Positions 1-9,717 are shown, numbered from the stretch's first letter. The stretch: DNA of 64,000 bases from JABCYV01 sp035512155 (GCA_035512155.1 DATKEN010000011.1:62001-126000); one strand, 5' to 3'. Notes: generated by a model not told the origin, from the sequence alone. Made by a program: numbers and translations.

Positions 1-1961
1 GTCGAACTTTTATCGGCGGAGCCGATATCAAGGAATTCGGCAAGATGACGTCGGGCATGACCAAACGCGGCGACGGATTATTGTCGCTGCTGTCGAAAAT
101 CGAGGACTGCCCAAAGCCGATCGTCATGGCCATTCAGGGAGTCGCATTTGGCGGGGGTTTGGAGGTGGCGATGGCTGGCCACTACCGGATTGCCACTCCG
201 AGCGCCCAGGTCGGCCAGCCGGAAGTAAAGCTCGGGATCATTCCCGGAGCGGCGGGCTCACAGCGGTTACCCCGCCTCGCCGGTGTAGCAAAGGCGGTCG
301 AAATGTGCACGGAGGGCAATCCGGTCAAAGCCGAGGAGGCGCTGAAGGCCGGTATTCTCGATCGTCTGATTGAAGGCGATCTGCTCTCTGGCGCAATCGC
401 CTTCGCCCGGGAAATTGCATCGAAGCCTGCACCGAAAACTCGCGAGCGCAACCACAAGCTCGGCACGCTCGAGCAGAACACCCCAATCTTCGCCGCCGCG
501 CGTGAGAATGCCCGCAAGAAACAGCGCAACATGACGGCGCCGCTGGCGGCGATTGATGCCGTCGAAGCCGCTACCAAACTGCCCTTCGAGGAAGGCTGCC
601 AGGTCGAGAGAAAACTCTTCACTGAGTGTCTTTTCTCGGATCAATCGAAAGCGCTCATTCACGTGTTCTTCGGTGAGCGCGAAGTGGCAAAAATTCCAGA
701 CATTCCGAAGGACACCCCAGTAATTCCTGTGAATCGCGGGGCAGTAGTGGGCGCCGGCACAATGGGCGGCGGTATCGCGATGGTGCTTGCCAATGCCGGC
801 ATTCCAGTCCTGCTCAAGGACGCGGATCAGGCGGCGCTGGATCGTGGACTGGCCAACATCCAAAAGAATTACGCGAATTCCGTTAAGCGCGGCCGCTTCA
901 CCCAACAGTTCGTCGAGGAGCGATTGAAGTTGATAAAGCCAACCCTGAGCTACGACGAATTTGCCCGCGTGGACCTGGTGATCGAGGCCATATTCGAGGG
1001 TGTGGCGCTCAAGAAGGAGGTCTTCAGCGATCTCGACCGCATCTGTAAGCCTGGCGCGATTCTGGCGAGTAATACGTCGACGCTTAACATCGACGAAATC
1101 GCATCGGCAACGGCGCGGCCGGAAGCGGTCCTCGGGACACATTTTTTCAGCCCGGCTAATGTCATGCGCCTGCTCGAAATCGTGCGTGGCAAGGCGACCA
1201 CCAAACAAGTCATCGCGACCTGTATGCAGCTTTCGAAAAAACTGGGCAAGGTTGGTGTGCTGGTGGGAAATTGCCGCGGCTTTGTGGGTAACCGGATGTT
1301 TCATCCCTACGTCCGCGAATCGGTTTTTCTCGTGGAAGAAGGGGCCAGCGTCGAGGCCGTGGATAAAGCCTTATACGATTTTGGTATGGCGATGGGTCCG
1401 CTCGCGACCGGTGACCTCGCTGGACTAGACGTGGGCTGGCGCATCCGCAAGGAATATCGCCACCTGGAAAAGCCCGGCATACGGCAGGCGTTTGCGGGTG
1501 ATCGTTTGTGCGAAATGGGACGCTATGGTCAGAAGACTGGCGCCGGCTGGTACAGATATGACGAGAACCGGCGTGCCATCCCCGATCCCGAAGTCGCTGC
1601 GATGGTACGCAACTGGTCCGCCGAGGCCGGCATCTCGCATCGGCAGATCCCAGCCGAGGAGATTGTCGACCGTTGCATTTATGCGCTGGTCAATGAGGGA
1701 GCGCGCATTCTAGAAGAAGGTTACGCGCTGCGGGCAGTGGACATCGACATCATCTATCTCAACGGTTACGGTTTCCCTGCATATCGCGGGGGCCCGATGT
1801 GGTATGCCGACACAGTGGGACTCCGAAAAGTCCATGATCGCATCTGCGAATTTCAACGCCAGCATGGCGAACTATGGGAACCTGCCCCGCTGCTGAAGCG
1901 CTTGGCGTCAGAAGGACGAACTTTCGCTGATCTCGATAAACAGAAAGCGGCGGCAGCCTAA
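1..1961 (+). CDS. Enoyl-CoA hydratase / 3-hydroxyacyl-CoA dehydrogenase fusion (FadJ/FadB type), 5' truncated
   Basis: Fatty-acid beta-oxidation enzyme predicted to hydrate trans-2-enoyl-CoA and oxidise the L-3-hydroxyacyl-CoA with NAD+. The reading frame is open from base 3 and the first visible residues (RTFIGGADIKEFGK) are crotonase oxyanion-hole sequence, so the gene begins left of the window; the ATG at 45 is internal. The crotonase domain occupies about the first 200 visible residues (second oxyanion loop FGGGLEVAMAGHYRIA). A Rossmann domain follows (GAGTMGGGI, then an acidic residue after beta2 in VLLKDAD), with catalytic His in GTHFFSPANVM and a C-terminal dehydrogenase domain containing GNRMFHPY. 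Domain order is hydratase then dehydrogenase, opposite to the FadN-like gene at 13475-15916. The oxidoreductase at 2044 follows by 82 nt on the same strand. Confidence 0.93.
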   Translation, partial: RTFIGGADIKEFGKMTSGMTKRGDGLLSLLSKIEDCPKPIVMAIQGVAFGGGLEVAMAGHYRIATPSAQVGQPEVKLGIIPGAAGSQRLPRLAGVAKAVEMCTEGNPVKAEEALKAGILDRLIEGDLLSGAIAFAREIASKPAPKTRERNHKLGTLEQNTPIFAAARENARKKQRNMTAPLAAIDAVEAATKLPFEEGCQVERKLFTECLFSDQSKALIHVFFGEREVAKIPDIPKDTPVIPVNRGAVVGAGTMGGGIAMVLANAGIPVLLKDADQAALDRGLANIQKNYANSVKRGRFTQQFVEERLKLIKPTLSYDEFARVDLVIEAIFEGVALKKEVFSDLDRICKPGAILASNTSTLNIDEIASATARPEAVLGTHFFSPANVMRLLEIVRGKATTKQVIATCMQLSKKLGKVGVLVGNCRGFVGNRMFHPYVRESVFLVEEGASVEAVDKALYDFGMAMGPLATGDLAGLDVGWRIRKEYRHLEKPGIRQAFAGDRLCEMGRYGQKTGAGWYRYDENRRAIPDPEVAAMVRNWSAEAGISHRQIPAEEIVDRCIYALVNEGARILEEGYALRAVDIDIIYLNGYGFPAYRGGPMWYADTVGLRKVHDRICEFQRQHGELWEPAPLLKRLASEGRTFADLDKQKAAAA

Positions 1962-2043
1962 CCACTTGTTTCGCTGGTTGCGAACCTGGTGGGTCAACGG
2001 CCGCTGCGCCGGTGCCGACCCTAAGACCTATAGGAGAGATCGC

Positions 2044-3075
2044 ATGATGAATGCCCATGGAGTAAATCGCCAGTGGCGGCTCAAGTCGCGCTCAGTCGGA
2101 CTCATCAACACCAGCGATTTTGATCTTGTCACCGAACCGATTCCGGAGCTGAAGGAGGGACAGTTTCTGATTCGCAACATCTATCTATCCCTAGATCCTG
2201 CGATGCGCGGATGGTTGGTCGACCGTCCATCTTACGTTCCACCGGTACAGATCGGCGCAGTCATGCGCGGATTTGCTGTCGGAGTCGTCGAAAAATCAAA
2301 TCATCCGAATTTTGCGGTGGGTGACAAAGTGCAAGGGATGTTCGGCTGGCAGGAGTACATGGTTTCGAATGGCGAGGGCGTGACCAAGCTGCCGCAAAGC
2401 ACCTTTCCGCTTTCGGCGAACTTGGGCTTGTTCGGATTAGTGGGATTGACCGCATATGCCGGGCTGTTAGAGATCGGGCAGCCCAAGCAGGGCGAGACTC
2501 TACTCGTTTCTGGGGCTGCTGGTTCGGTGGGCTCACTCGTAGGCCAAATCGGCAAGATCAAGGGACTCCGCGTGGTCGGCATTGCCGGAACCAGAGAGAA
2601 GTGCGACTGGCTGGTGAAAGATCTCGGCTTCGATGCGGCGGTGGACTATAAGGATGGTGATTACAAGCAACAGCTAAAGGCCGCCTGTCCCAAGCGAGTG
2701 GATCTCTACTTCGAGAATGTCGGCGGAGAAATTCTGGAAGTAGCGCTTTCCCTGATGAACCCATTTGGCCGCGTGGTGGTTTGTGGACTGATCTCTCAAT
2801 ACAACGCCACCACCCCTGTTCCAGGTCCGTCGAATTTTGCTGCCATAATCAGCAAGCGGCTTCGGGTGCAGGGATTTCTCGCGTTTGACCACGCCGCGAA
2901 AGCAAAAGAAATGGTCAGCAACTTCACCGAGTGGCATAGCTCGGGCAAGCTAAAGTATCGGGTGGACATCGTCCCAGGATTGGAGGCTGCGCCGACGGCG
3001 ATCAACAAGTTATTCGATGGCTCCAACCACGGAAAACTGATGGTGCAGATCTCGGACGCTCCCGCCGCGAGTTAG
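2044..3075 (+). CDS. NADP-dependent medium-chain dehydrogenase/reductase (CurA / leukotriene B4 dehydrogenase-like)
   Basis: About 343 residues, zinc-independent MDR oxidoreductase family that reduces alpha,beta-unsaturated carbonyl double bonds with NADPH. The N-terminal GroES-like domain has SLDPAMRGWL; the Rossmann domain has the nucleotide-binding stretch LLVSGAAGSVGSLVGQI near residue 155. The longer open frame starts at 1966, but AGGAGAG at 2032-2038 sits 5 nt before ATG 2044 and homology-like sequence begins only there, so I use 2044. Same strand and close behind the beta-oxidation fusion gene, so co-transcription is likely. Substrate unknown; a role with enoyl-type intermediates is inference. 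Confidence 0.88.
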   Translation: MMNAHGVNRQWRLKSRSVGLINTSDFDLVTEPIPELKEGQFLIRNIYLSLDPAMRGWLVDRPSYVPPVQIGAVMRGFAVGVVEKSNHPNFAVGDKVQGMFGWQEYMVSNGEGVTKLPQSTFPLSANLGLFGLVGLTAYAGLLEIGQPKQGETLLVSGAAGSVGSLVGQIGKIKGLRVVGIAGTREKCDWLVKDLGFDAAVDYKDGDYKQQLKAACPKRVDLYFENVGGEILEVALSLMNPFGRVVVCGLISQYNATTPVPGPSNFAAIISKRLRVQGFLAFDHAAKAKEMVSNFTEWHSSGKLKYRVDIVPGLEAAPTAINKLFDGSNHGKLMVQISDAPAAS

Positions 3076-3176
3076 TGCTGGCTCACGAACCCAGCCAAAC
3101 CTCCATAGAGGCCAACCGGTCGTTAGCATACTGATCAGACGGCCCCGTCGATATCATTCCTCTCGACAAACACCTA

Positions 3177-6100
3177 TCAAAAGCTAAAGCGCGCGCCGAG
3201 CTGGATTTCACGCTTCGGGAAGGCCGCGGTGAAGCCCAAAGGCTGGCTCGGTGAAAGGTGGGCGGTGCCGTGCACGTTGAACGGCGGAGCAAAAGCAGAA
3301 CCCACGATGTTGTTCACGCTGGCATAGTTGGTGTGGTTCGCGAGGTTAAATCCTTCTGCAATAAACTGCAGGCTCGCTTTCTCGCCGAACTTGAATACCC
3401 GGCTCAGGCGCATGTCGAAGTCCACGTAATTGGGACCCAGGCCGCTGTTGCGCCCAGATCCTGGGGGACGGTCATTGGTGAAATGACCGTCGCCGTTGAT
3501 GTCAGCGCCCGCCAGCAAGTTAAAGGGATGGCCGCTGTTGTAGGAAACAATCGGTGATAACTGAAATCCGGAAAGTGCGCGTGACTGCCACGGGCTGTCT
3601 AGTATTGCCGCGAGCACCACCTTGTGTCGTTGATCGAAGTCCGACAAAGAACGCTCGGCAGTCAATTGCACCTCGTTAAATGCTGAATAGTCGCTGTTGA
3701 AATCGGTCGAGTCGTCGATCGCTTTGCTGTAGGTGTAGTTCCCGATCAGGGTGAAGTGGTCACTGAATCGCTTCTTAACTTCCAGAATGCCGCCATGGTA
3801 GATCGCGTTCGCGATGGAGGAATATTGATTGTTCTGAAGAATCGTGTGTGTAGGATCAGCAAAGCAAAGTCCAGGATTCGCAAGACACTCCACTGCTCCC
3901 CAGTCCTGGAAAGGAAGGCCGTTAGTGGGAAGACCATCCGCGCCGCATACTGGCGGAGATCCAGCAAAGCAAGGGGTGCCGGTAACAATTGGTGCCCCTG
4001 GCAGAAGGTTCTGGTCCACTGCCCAGGGCAAGTGGGTGGTGTGGACGTAAATGTAGCTGGCGGAGACAGACAAGCTGTTTCCGATCTGCCGTTCGATGCC
4101 GAATGAGGCTTGTTGCGATTGGGGCGGCCGGTAATTCGGTTGCCCGGAGAAGAGCACCGTTCCGGGCGGGAGCGGGCCGGTGTTACTGATTGTTAAGCCA
4201 ATGGGGGGTGCTTGTACATCCGCAGCCGAAATGCAGGCGACCTGTCCCGGAGGCGGCGTGCCGCACCCAATCTTACCCTCCGCAAATAGGATCTGGTAGA
4301 TCGCCGCAGAGTTTTGGAAGGGGTTGGTGCTTCCCGGAACGCCCAAAATCGATACCAAAGTATTGGCAATCAGACGGGTTCCGTTTACGTTGCCAAGAGT
4401 TTTCACGACACCGGGAATCTGGGCATAGATTGGGGAATAAAAAATCCCGTATCCGCCGCGAAGCACCGTCTTATGGTCGTTGAACGGGTCCCACGCAAAC
4501 GAAACCCGCGGGGCAAAGTCCTTCTTATACGTATTTAACGGCCCATATTGTGAATCCACTTCGTAGCGTAGGCCATAGTTGAAGGTAAAGCCGGGCCGCA
4601 CTTGCCAGGCATCCTGCCAGTAGCCGGCGGTGAACGGCCTGATCTGGACATAGTTGGGATTACCAAAACCCTGTTCATAGAACGCCGGCAAACCCAGGTT
4701 CCACGACTGAAGCGTGCTGATCGGGGTTGGCGCCGTTGTCGGCAGATTACAAGCGATGGGTGCTTCCAAGCATGGACTGAGCAGGTTGCCCGGCAAATTC
4801 AGAAACTCAAACCGTCCGGGAAAGAAAGTCTGCGAGGTCGTGTTGTTGCCTCGAATCAGCTCATAAAAACCCATCTTCATTGTGTGGTGGCCACGAATGA
4901 GGGTGAAATTGTCAGCGAACTCATAGCGGCGCGCCGTAGTATGGCTGGGAAGAAAAATCCCACGCCCGAAGAAACCGAACCCCTCAACGTCCAGTCCGGG
5001 ACCGCCGAGATCATTGGTGTCCACGTTGAATTGGTACCAATTCCACTGCAGCCGGGCTTCATTTTGGGCGGTCTGGCTGAACTGATGAAACCACGAGCCT
5101 TGTAGCGTGCTATCCCAACTTAGTATGGAATTGCCGCGTGAAAAGCCGATCAAAGCCTGCACGTCGGGGTCGGTTTCCTCAAGATGCGCAAAGCTATAAC
5201 GGAGCGAAGCTTGATTAGCATCGTTGAATCGGTGATCGAGCCGGACGGATCCTTCGTGCTGCCGTATGGGAAACGGGAACAACCCTCCGTTGGTCTCGAA
5301 CTGATTCACAACGAATGCACTCAATGGTCCTGCAGCTGGATTCACGCTCAAGACGCCGCCGAGTATCTGCGCGCAGGCGGCCGCCGGCACGAACGTGACC
5401 GGAGTCGGGGCGGGTAGACCCAGTTGTTTTGCAACTGCTGCGCCAACGGGACCGCTGAGGCAAGGAACGTTTGTGCCCAAACCTTGGGCCACCAGACCAG
5501 CTGCAATTGTCTGCTGTGGTACCGTCGGATTAAAGATATTGCTGCTGGTCAGCAAGGGCACGGAATCCTCGGCATTAGAACGCAGTCCTTCGTATGCGAC
5601 AAACAGGAAGGTTTTGTTCTTGCTGATGGGGAAACCGAGAGTGCCCCCGAATTGCTGGCGGCTCAACGAATTCTTGATTGGCCTGCCTTGGGCAGTCGAC
5701 GAGAATGCCTCGCCAGGAGTAAGAGCGGGACTGAACGCAAACGGGTCGCGTGCATCCATTGCGTCATTACGAAAGAATCCGTAGAGGCCGCCGTGCAAAT
5801 TGTTGTTGCCGGACTTGGCCACAATGTTGATGGAAGCGCCGCTGGCTCCGCCCAGGTCGGCCGAGTAATTGCTACGGTTGATCTGAAATTCCTGCACCGC
5901 ATCCTGGCTCAGGGTCAGGCGGACACCGCCCGCATCATCGTTAGCCTCACCTCCGTCGACGGTTACGCTGTTCCCTCTGCCATTGCTTCCATAGAATGAC
6001 AGTCCGCTTTGGGGTGTCTGCTTCACGCGGAAGTCGGCGTTATCCGCAATGGTGTTCGAGTTGCTGACGCCCGGCGTCAGCAAGGTAAAGGTAAGATAAT

Positions 6101-6614
6101 CGCGGCGGTCGATCGGCAGGTCGGTGATGTACCGTTGGCTTATGTTGTTGGCTTGGCTCCCTCTTTCCGTTTCCACCACCGGCGGCTCTCCGGTGACCTC
6201 GACTTGGACAGCTTCCGCCGATATGTTCATGCTGAAGTCTGCTGGAACCGTCTCTCCAACAGCGACTACTACCCCTTTCCGAATCTTGGTACTAAAACCA
6301 GATCGTTGGGCGCTCACATCGTAACTAGCGGGAGGCAGTCCGGTTATCCGGAACTGACCGCCGTCATTAGTAAGCGTGGTGCGGCGAAAGCCGGTCTGGG
6401 GATCCTCGACGACTACGGTAGCCCCCGGCAGAACGGCGCCGGAGGAATCCGTCACGGTCCCAATAATATCTCCCGAAGAGCCGACGCCCTGGCTGTACGC
6501 TCTAACCGGCAACAGCAAGCACAGCGCCGCGTAACCGAGCCAAGATCCTATGCAAGTAACGAGAAGGCAAGTCAACACTCTGACTCTCATTTTGTGGATC
6601 ATATTTCCTCGCAT
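3177..6614 (-). CDS. TonB-dependent receptor, Oar-like, with carboxypeptidase-regulatory N-terminal domain
   Basis: Large outer-membrane protein (1,145 residues) of the Oar/CarboxypepD_reg class that is expanded in Acidobacteriota; predicted to import an unidentified ligand with TonB energy. Residues about 8-40 form a signal peptide (hydrophobic stretch ending VRAYS-Q). Residues about 48-130 are an Ig-like carboxypeptidase regulatory domain (GTVTDSSGAVLPGATVVV...GLPPASYDV). A plug-like region lies at about 150-290 (NSVTVDGGEANDD, VQEFQINRSNYSADLGGASG) and the rest is a beta barrel ending in aromatic LGARFSF, as expected for BAM recognition. Start is either ATG 6614 (AAGG 5 nt upstream) or ATG 6602. 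It is divergent from the hydrolase at 7002, with a perfect palindrome at 6791-6809 between them. Confidence 0.93.
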   Translation of the reverse strand: MRGNMIHKMRVRVLTCLLVTCIGSWLGYAALCLLLPVRAYSQGVGSSGDIIGTVTDSSGAVLPGATVVVEDPQTGFRRTTLTNDGGQFRITGLPPASYDVSAQRSGFSTKIRKGVVVAVGETVPADFSMNISAEAVQVEVTGEPPVVETERGSQANNISQRYITDLPIDRRDYLTFTLLTPGVSNSNTIADNADFRVKQTPQSGLSFYGSNGRGNSVTVDGGEANDDAGGVRLTLSQDAVQEFQINRSNYSADLGGASGASINIVAKSGNNNLHGGLYGFFRNDAMDARDPFAFSPALTPGEAFSSTAQGRPIKNSLSRQQFGGTLGFPISKNKTFLFVAYEGLRSNAEDSVPLLTSSNIFNPTVPQQTIAAGLVAQGLGTNVPCLSGPVGAAVAKQLGLPAPTPVTFVPAAACAQILGGVLSVNPAAGPLSAFVVNQFETNGGLFPFPIRQHEGSVRLDHRFNDANQASLRYSFAHLEETDPDVQALIGFSRGNSILSWDSTLQGSWFHQFSQTAQNEARLQWNWYQFNVDTNDLGGPGLDVEGFGFFGRGIFLPSHTTARRYEFADNFTLIRGHHTMKMGFYELIRGNNTTSQTFFPGRFEFLNLPGNLLSPCLEAPIACNLPTTAPTPISTLQSWNLGLPAFYEQGFGNPNYVQIRPFTAGYWQDAWQVRPGFTFNYGLRYEVDSQYGPLNTYKKDFAPRVSFAWDPFNDHKTVLRGGYGIFYSPIYAQIPGVVKTLGNVNGTRLIANTLVSILGVPGSTNPFQNSAAIYQILFAEGKIGCGTPPPGQVACISAADVQAPPIGLTISNTGPLPPGTVLFSGQPNYRPPQSQQASFGIERQIGNSLSVSASYIYVHTTHLPWAVDQNLLPGAPIVTGTPCFAGSPPVCGADGLPTNGLPFQDWGAVECLANPGLCFADPTHTILQNNQYSSIANAIYHGGILEVKKRFSDHFTLIGNYTYSKAIDDSTDFNSDYSAFNEVQLTAERSLSDFDQRHKVVLAAILDSPWQSRALSGFQLSPIVSYNSGHPFNLLAGADINGDGHFTNDRPPGSGRNSGLGPNYVDFDMRLSRVFKFGEKASLQFIAEGFNLANHTNYASVNNIVGSAFAPPFNVHGTAHLSPSQPLGFTAAFPKREIQLGARFSF

Positions 6615-7001
6615 CTAGACCTTCGAGCTGGAGGCAAGCCCGCTCCAGGAGTTCGTAATCCAGGAGTCGCCATGCCTTCGTTTTCAGTTCCAACCACACG
6701 CCACCGCGCGAGTCTCGGAGCCCTTTTCTCCCGTCAGGAGTCCGGGGCCGCCGCGAAGTATAGCAAAAAAGTTTACTGGCGGACTAGAAATTATTACCAA
6801 CGGTAATAAATTAAGTATGAATAGTGTCCCCAGTCAAAGGGATTGGAAATTTGAATTAGAACCCAACCCGGTCTTGTCTTCGGTAACATGACAATCCGTG
6901 CGTGTATAAATCTGACGTATTGCGCGCATTCGCGGTTAAGTTGGCTGGAGCTGTAGCTCCGTCGACGGGCGGATGATAGTCCAGATGGAAAGGGTTTTTC
7001 A
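6615..7001. other. Divergent intergenic region between TonB receptor and alpha/beta hydrolase
   Basis: 387 nt without a convincing gene. It must hold the promoters of both flanking genes. The only clear structure is the palindrome listed separately at 6791-6809; the stretch around 6780-6930 is noticeably AT-richer than the flanking coding DNA. I could not assign -35/-10 boxes with confidence. Confidence 0.5.
6791..6809. promoter_or_regulatory. Perfect inverted repeat, candidate operator upstream of TonB receptor
   Basis: TTATTACC-AAC-GGTAATAA: 8-bp perfect arms around a 3-nt centre in an AT-rich patch, 177 nt upstream of the receptor start and 193 nt upstream of the hydrolase start. The size and symmetry suit a dimeric transcription factor. 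No T-run follows that would suggest a terminator. The regulator is unknown. Confidence 0.5.
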
Positions 7002-7796
7002 ATGCCATTCGTCGAGAACCAAGGAGTCAAAATCTATTGGGACGAGCAGGGAGCCGGAGCGCCCGTCTTGCTGATTATGGGGCTCGGTTACCCCTCATGC
7101 ATGTGGCACCGAACCAGGCCCCGATTAGCCATCCGCCATCGGACCATCGCGCTCGACAACCGCGGAGTCGGGCAGAGCGATGTCCCCCCAGGCCCGTACC
7201 AAATGGCGCTGATGGCCTCAGACGGAGCGGCGGTACTCGACGCCGCAGGGGTGAAGCGCGCTCATATATTCGGGGTCTCCATGGGTGGCATGATTGCGCA
7301 GGAGTTTGCCCTGCAATACCCCAGCCGGGTGTATTCGCTGATACTGGGCTGTACCGCGCCAGGCGGGCCCAACGCAGTCAAGGCGGAACCCGAAGCCAGA
7401 GATCTCCTGATGGCACGAAGCAAAATGACTCCCGACCAGGCGATGGAGGCTTCGGTGTCGTATATCTACGCGCCGACCACTCCACGCGCACGGATCGAGG
7501 AGGACTTTGCCATTCGCAGGAAGCGTTTTACAAGTTTGCAAGGGTATATGGCTCAGCTGCAGGGAATCCTTTCCTGGGAGGCCTTCAGCCGCTTATCCGC
7601 CATCAGAGTTCCGACTCTGGTGATCCATGGTGAGTCCGATCGTCTGGTTCCGCCGACTAACGGCCGGTTGATCGCAGAGCGCATTCCCGGTGCGAGGCTC
7701 GTGATGCTGCCGCAGGCAAGCCACATCTTCACCACGGATCAGCCGGAAGCGGCGCTCGCCGCGATTTTGGATTTCCTTTCCGAGCAGAGTAGCTAG
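7002..7796 (+). CDS. Alpha/beta hydrolase
   Basis: 264-residue soluble alpha/beta-hydrolase-fold protein. The catalytic triad is visible: nucleophile Ser93 in GVSMGGM, acid Asp213 in HGESDRLVPP and His241 in QASHIF. The N-terminal strand region VLLIMGLGYPSCMW carries the oxyanion motif region, and LDNRGVGQSD is typical of the family. Length is normal. Start ATG 7002 is preceded by a purine-rich GGAAAGGG. Neighbours on the same strand are acyl-CoA-related (thioesterase, MaoC), which hints at ester or lactone hydrolysis in a degradation route, but the substrate cannot be read from sequence. Confidence 0.88.
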   Translation: MPFVENQGVKIYWDEQGAGAPVLLIMGLGYPSCMWHRTRPRLAIRHRTIALDNRGVGQSDVPPGPYQMALMASDGAAVLDAAGVKRAHIFGVSMGGMIAQEFALQYPSRVYSLILGCTAPGGPNAVKAEPEARDLLMARSKMTPDQAMEASVSYIYAPTTPRARIEEDFAIRRKRFTSLQGYMAQLQGILSWEAFSRLSAIRVPTLVIHGESDRLVPPTNGRLIAERIPGARLVMLPQASHIFTTDQPEAALAAILDFLSEQSS

Positions 7797-7905
7797 TATT
7801 TGGGGATTGGAGTTTGCATTGGCGCCATACTCGTACGAGGTCTGTTCACAGTTTTTCCCAGCGGGGCCAAATGCTAGAATCGGCTCTCTGATTATCTAAT
7901 GCGCG

Positions 7906-8352
7906 ATGAAGGCTCCGAAACTTACGGCTCATCAGCTTCGCGGCTCTCTCGCCAGAATCCCTTTTAACCAGCTGCTCGGAGTAAAACTGACGCGCCTTCA
8001 TACCGACGGCGTGACTGTGGAATGCAGAGTTCGCGATGATCTGAAGAATGGCGCTGGAGTAGCCCACGGCGGAGTAGCGGCGGCGCTGGCTGATGTAGCG
8101 GTGGGAATGGCCCTCAACCGCCACTTTGGTGGTAAGCGTCGCGCAACCACTGTGGAGCTGAAAGTCAACTACTTCCGGCCCGTGACCGAAGGCCGCATCT
8201 TTGCCCGTTCCCACTTGCTTCGCATCGGCTCAACCCTGTGCGTTGGCAGAGTTGATCTCACCGACGCGAAGGTCAATAGTATCGGTACCGCGATCGTGAC
8301 TTACATGTTGCTCGATGCAGCTAGAGGTATCCCCGATACGGGCCGGGTATAG
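7906..8352 (+). CDS. PaaI-family hotdog thioesterase
   Basis: 148-residue single hotdog domain. The signature AHGGVAAALADVAVGMAL (residues about 53-70) matches the HGG-x-ALAD segment of the PaaI/YbgC-type acyl-CoA thioesterases, with VELKVNYFRPV forming the central strand. It is predicted to hydrolyse an acyl-CoA to free acid plus CoA in the cytoplasm. It lies 37 nt upstream of the MaoC-like gene, also a hotdog fold, and the two are likely co-transcribed. Confidence 0.85.
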   Translation: MKAPKLTAHQLRGSLARIPFNQLLGVKLTRLHTDGVTVECRVRDDLKNGAGVAHGGVAAALADVAVGMALNRHFGGKRRATTVELKVNYFRPVTEGRIFARSHLLRIGSTLCVGRVDLTDAKVNSIGTAIVTYMLLDAARGIPDTGRV

Positions 8353-8389
8353 CGCCTCCGTTTTTGACCGAATGCAAAAGGAGACTCTC

Positions 8390-8854
8390 GTGCCCCCGCT
8401 GGTTGCTAAAAATCTTGACTCCCTCAAAGGTTTCGTAGGGCGCGAGATCGCGACCACAGATTGGTTTACGGTCAGGCAAGACCGCATCCAGCAGTTTGCC
8501 GAAACCACGGAAGACCGCCAATGGATCCATCTGGATCAGGCGCGGGCGCAACGAGAGTCGCCTTATGGCGCCACCGTCGCCCATGGTTTTCTGACGCTCT
8601 CATTGCTTAGTCATTTGTCGAAGCAGGCCCTAGAGATTCGGAACGGTGTTCGAATGAGCGTCAACTACGGTTTGAATCGAGTTCGATTTCCCGCTGCGGT
8701 TCGCGCAGACTCGAAAATCCGGGCGCGCTTCACGCTGCAGTCACTGAAAGAGGTTTCCGACTCACACGAAGCTGTGTTTTCGGTCGTCGTGGAAGGCCAG
8801 GGCGCGAGCAAGCCCTGCTGTGTGGCGGAATGGGTTGTCCGCTACTATTCTTAG
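8390..8854 (+). CDS. MaoC-like hydratase ((R)-specific enoyl-CoA hydratase type)
   Basis: About 154 residues, MaoC hotdog family that hydrates 2-enoyl-CoA to (R)-3-hydroxyacyl-CoA. The hydratase motif is intact: Asp/His in DRQWIHLDQARA and SPYGATVAHGFLTLSL. The open frame extends to 8315, overlapping the thioesterase, but AAGGAG at 8378-8383 lies 6 nt before GTG 8390, and family-like sequence starts just after, so GTG 8390 is the better start. It has the opposite stereospecificity class to the crotonase domains elsewhere in the window, if family behaviour holds. Confidence 0.87.
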   Translation: MPPLVAKNLDSLKGFVGREIATTDWFTVRQDRIQQFAETTEDRQWIHLDQARAQRESPYGATVAHGFLTLSLLSHLSKQALEIRNGVRMSVNYGLNRVRFPAAVRADSKIRARFTLQSLKEVSDSHEAVFSVVVEGQGASKPCCVAEWVVRYYS

Positions 8855-8940
8855 AGCCTGACGCACTGTGGTTGCGAGCCTCGTCGTTGCGAGCCTCGTA
8901 GAGCCGCGCTATAGTTTGTTCGTAATCTCGGGAGATAGTG

Positions 8941-9717
8941 ATGCCAGTCGCTACACAAAGTGCTCTCAACCTGCCCGCACCGCCGGTTTTTGCCACCGCG
9001 GAAGCGGAGCGTCGTCATCGCAAGCAACGGTTGGCCGGCGCATACCGGTTGTTCTCGCGCTTCGGATTCGATGAGGGAGTAGCCGGCCATATCACGGCCC
9101 GTGATCCAGAACGCCTCGATCATTTTTGGGTCAATCCCTTCGGGATGCACTTCGGCGAAATTCGCGCCTCCGACCTGATTCTGGTCAATGATCGCGGCCA
9201 GGTTGTGGAAGGGAAATATCCCGTGAATGGGGCGGCTTTTGCCATTCACTCGCGAGTCCATGCGGCCCGTCCTGATGTCGCCGCCGCCGCCCACGCTCAC
9301 TCTTTATATGGAAAGACCTGGTCTTCATTGGGTCGTTTGCTTGATCCCATCACCCAGGATTCCTGCGCCTTCTATGGAGATCATGGCTTATTCGCCGATT
9401 TCACCGGGGTGGTTTACGAAACATCGGAGGGAGAACGCATTGCTGAAGCTCTGGGCAAGCAAAAAGCGGTGATTCTCCGCAATCATGGAATGCTTACCGT
9501 GGGACACACTGTCGACGAAGCAGCGTGGTGGTTCATCACTATGGAACGGAGCTGCCAGGCGCAGCTTCTCGCCGAAGCGGTTGGTACACCGATAAAGATT
9601 GATGCGGCGAGCGCCGCAATCACAGAACAGCAGATCGGTAGCCACGCCGCGGGCTGGTTCCAGTTTCAGCCGCTGTGGGCGCGCATTGTCCGTGAACAGC
9701 CTGATCTACTTGAATAA
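8941..9717 (+). CDS. Class II aldolase/adducin family protein
   Basis: 258 residues. The family includes metal-dependent sugar-phosphate aldolases and many uncharacterised paralogues. It shows the conserved region GFDEGVAGHITARDP, the metal-ligand pair in AAAAHAHSLYGK and a third His in LRNHGMLTVG. GGGAGA at 8930-8935 stands 5 nt before ATG 8941, which I prefer over GTG 8938. Family members beside acyl-CoA enzymes are often annotated only as 'class II aldolase family'; I cannot assign a substrate. Confidence 0.85.
   Translation: MPVATQSALNLPAPPVFATAEAERRHRKQRLAGAYRLFSRFGFDEGVAGHITARDPERLDHFWVNPFGMHFGEIRASDLILVNDRGQVVEGKYPVNGAAFAIHSRVHAARPDVAAAAHAHSLYGKTWSSLGRLLDPITQDSCAFYGDHGLFADFTGVVYETSEGERIAEALGKQKAVILRNHGMLTVGHTVDEAAWWFITMERSCQAQLLAEAVGTPIKIDAASAAITEQQIGSHAAGWFQFQPLWARIVREQPDLLE

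Noticed and set aside
267..1304. 345-residue minus-strand frame over the first beta-oxidation gene
   Set aside because: Shadow of the real plus-strand gene, which has clear crotonase and dehydrogenase motifs.
6009..6806. 265-residue plus-strand frame over the TonB receptor N-terminus
   Set aside because: Antisense to a strongly recognised gene; no family features.
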